The notes beneath the pieces are model-generated. The model did no database searches. It saw nothing but the letters and a program-made list of their open reading frames with translations, and was not told the DNA's origin. A DNA stretch of 64,000 bases from Bog-1198 sp963727045 (lineage in GTDB: Bacteria > Pseudomonadota > Gammaproteobacteria > Steroidobacterales > Steroidobacteraceae): the NCBI GenBank assembly GCA_963727045.1, contig CAVSES010000002.1, positions 310,001 to 374,000 on the forward strand, read 5' to 3'. The position numbers and the translations under genes are program-made. Each line of letters begins with the position of its first letter. Within the stretch, counting starts at the first letter, position 1. Positions 63,393 through 64,000 of this stretch are shown one piece after another.

Positions 63393-64000
63393 ATGGCGCT
63401 TCGTACCCGCATTGCCGTGACCTTCATTCTGCTGCTGACCGCGGTGCTGGCCGCTGCATTGGGCGCCGTCTCCGCGATCAATCGCGGAAATGCCGGCCGC
63501 GAGGTCCAGCGACAGCTCGATGTCGGCGCGTCGGTGTTCTCGCGTCTGCTCGAAAGCAATCGCCGCCAGCTGATCCAGGCGGCGCAGGCGGTTGCCGCTG
63601 ACTACGGCTTCCGCGAAGCGGTCTCGACGCGCGACACCGACACACTGGTGTCCGTTCTCGAGAACAGCGGACAGCGCATAGGCGCGGCCATGGTCGTGTT
63701 GACCTCGCTCGACGGCGAGGTCATTGCCGCGTCGGGATTGCACATCAGCCCCGGGGCCCGGTTTCCCGCATCGACCGCGGAGAGATCCCGCATGGCGGAC
63801 GAAGGTGCAACCAGCGTCATGGTCGACAACGGGCGCATCTACCAGCTCGTCACCGTCCCGGTGCGCAGCCCCCTGCCGGTCGCGAGAATCGCCATGGGCT
63901 TCGAACTCGACCGCAAGGCGGCCCGGGAGCTCGCCGACATCACCGGCCTGGCGGTGACCCTCGCGGTCGAATCCGGCGGCCGGTGGACGGATGTGGTGAG
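63393..64000 (+). CDS. Membrane sensor protein, N-terminal part (Cache-type sensory domain, partial)
   Basis: At least 202 codons, running off the right edge without a stop. One membrane helix (IAVTFILLLTAVLAAALGAV) is followed by a periplasmic sensory region: REVQRQLDVGASVFSRLLES, YGFREAVSTRDTDTLVSVLE and MVVLTSLDGEVIAASGLHIS, then IYQLVTVPVRSPLPVARIAM. This is the double-Cache pattern that usually precedes GGDEF/EAL or histidine-kinase output domains. The output is not visible, so the class cannot be fixed. Confidence 0.75.
   Translation, partial: MALRTRIAVTFILLLTAVLAAALGAVSAINRGNAGREVQRQLDVGASVFSRLLESNRRQLIQAAQAVAADYGFREAVSTRDTDTLVSVLENSGQRIGAAMVVLTSLDGEVIAASGLHISPGARFPASTAERSRMADEGATSVMVDNGRIYQLVTVPVRSPLPVARIAMGFELDRKAARELADITGLAVTLAVESGGRWTDVV

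Overview
The window is GC-rich bacterial chromosome that reads like a gammaproteobacterium, probably of the Steroidobacter/Nevskia/Xanthomonadales neighbourhood. The evidence is the moeA-moaACDE-moeB cluster, a bkd operon with a divergent Lrp regulator, hppD, aruHI-type arginine transaminase genes, a DUF6763-like protein and mprF. The taxonomic placement is inference; no rRNA gene is present.

Bases 1-800 hold the end of a TolC-family efflux gene and a small isoprenylcysteine-methyltransferase-type membrane protein. Bases 1081-12790 are an integrative element inserted in the 3' end of a tRNA-Arg(TCG) gene. It is bounded by a perfect 45-bp direct repeat. Short GTGTACCCC repeats near both ends (four left, two right) look like integrase arm-binding sites. 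From left to right it carries a P4-type tyrosine integrase; a two-gene cassette (an unknown protein plus an AbiGi-like protein); an AlpA-like regulator; small zinc-ribbon and HTH proteins; a CHC2/Toprim-DUF3987 primase-helicase; decayed small genes; a low-GC divergent pair encoding secreted proteins; and a leftward set with a RuvC-like nuclease, a recombinase remnant lacking catalytic residues, and a second AlpA-like protein. Much of the element is frameshifted or carries stop codons.

Bases 12.9-21.3 kb: an HdeD-like membrane protein, an NTF2-like protein, a small secreted protein, a nearly complete molybdenum-cofactor operon (moeA-moaA-moaC-mobA-moaD-moaE-moeB) and a methionine-type aminotransferase. 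21.3-27.3 kb: trehalose synthesis (a membrane-anchored OtsA, a divergent OtsB), proline synthesis (proBA) and a poly-Asp acidic protein. 27.3-32.4 kb: branched-chain amino-acid catabolism (bkdA1-bkdA2-bkdB-ilvE with divergent lrp). 32.5-38 kb: a LysR regulator, thioredoxin, a quinone oxidoreductase, the divergent aruH/aruI pair and a decayed threonine-dehydratase-like gene.

Bases 38.3-44 kb: an allene-oxide-cyclase-like protein coupled to a class V aminotransferase, an FAD/NAD oxidoreductase, a fatty-acid hydroxylase overlapping hppD, and a TPR protein. 44-51.5 kb is a proteostasis and membrane-stress cluster (DsbA-like, HtrA-like, HtpG, CDF transporter, CbpA, HtpX, desaturase). 51.6-64 kb: an FAD-linked oxidase, a GNAT, TesB, a ferredoxin-NADP reductase, photolyase, an IclR regulator, MprF, an ABC-F ATPase and the start of a membrane sensor.

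Single-base frameshifts interrupt several otherwise conserved chromosomal genes (moeA, otsA, aruH, a class V aminotransferase, an FAD oxidase), mostly in or near short homopolymers. This points to residual indel errors in the sequence, so broken genes here should be read with caution.
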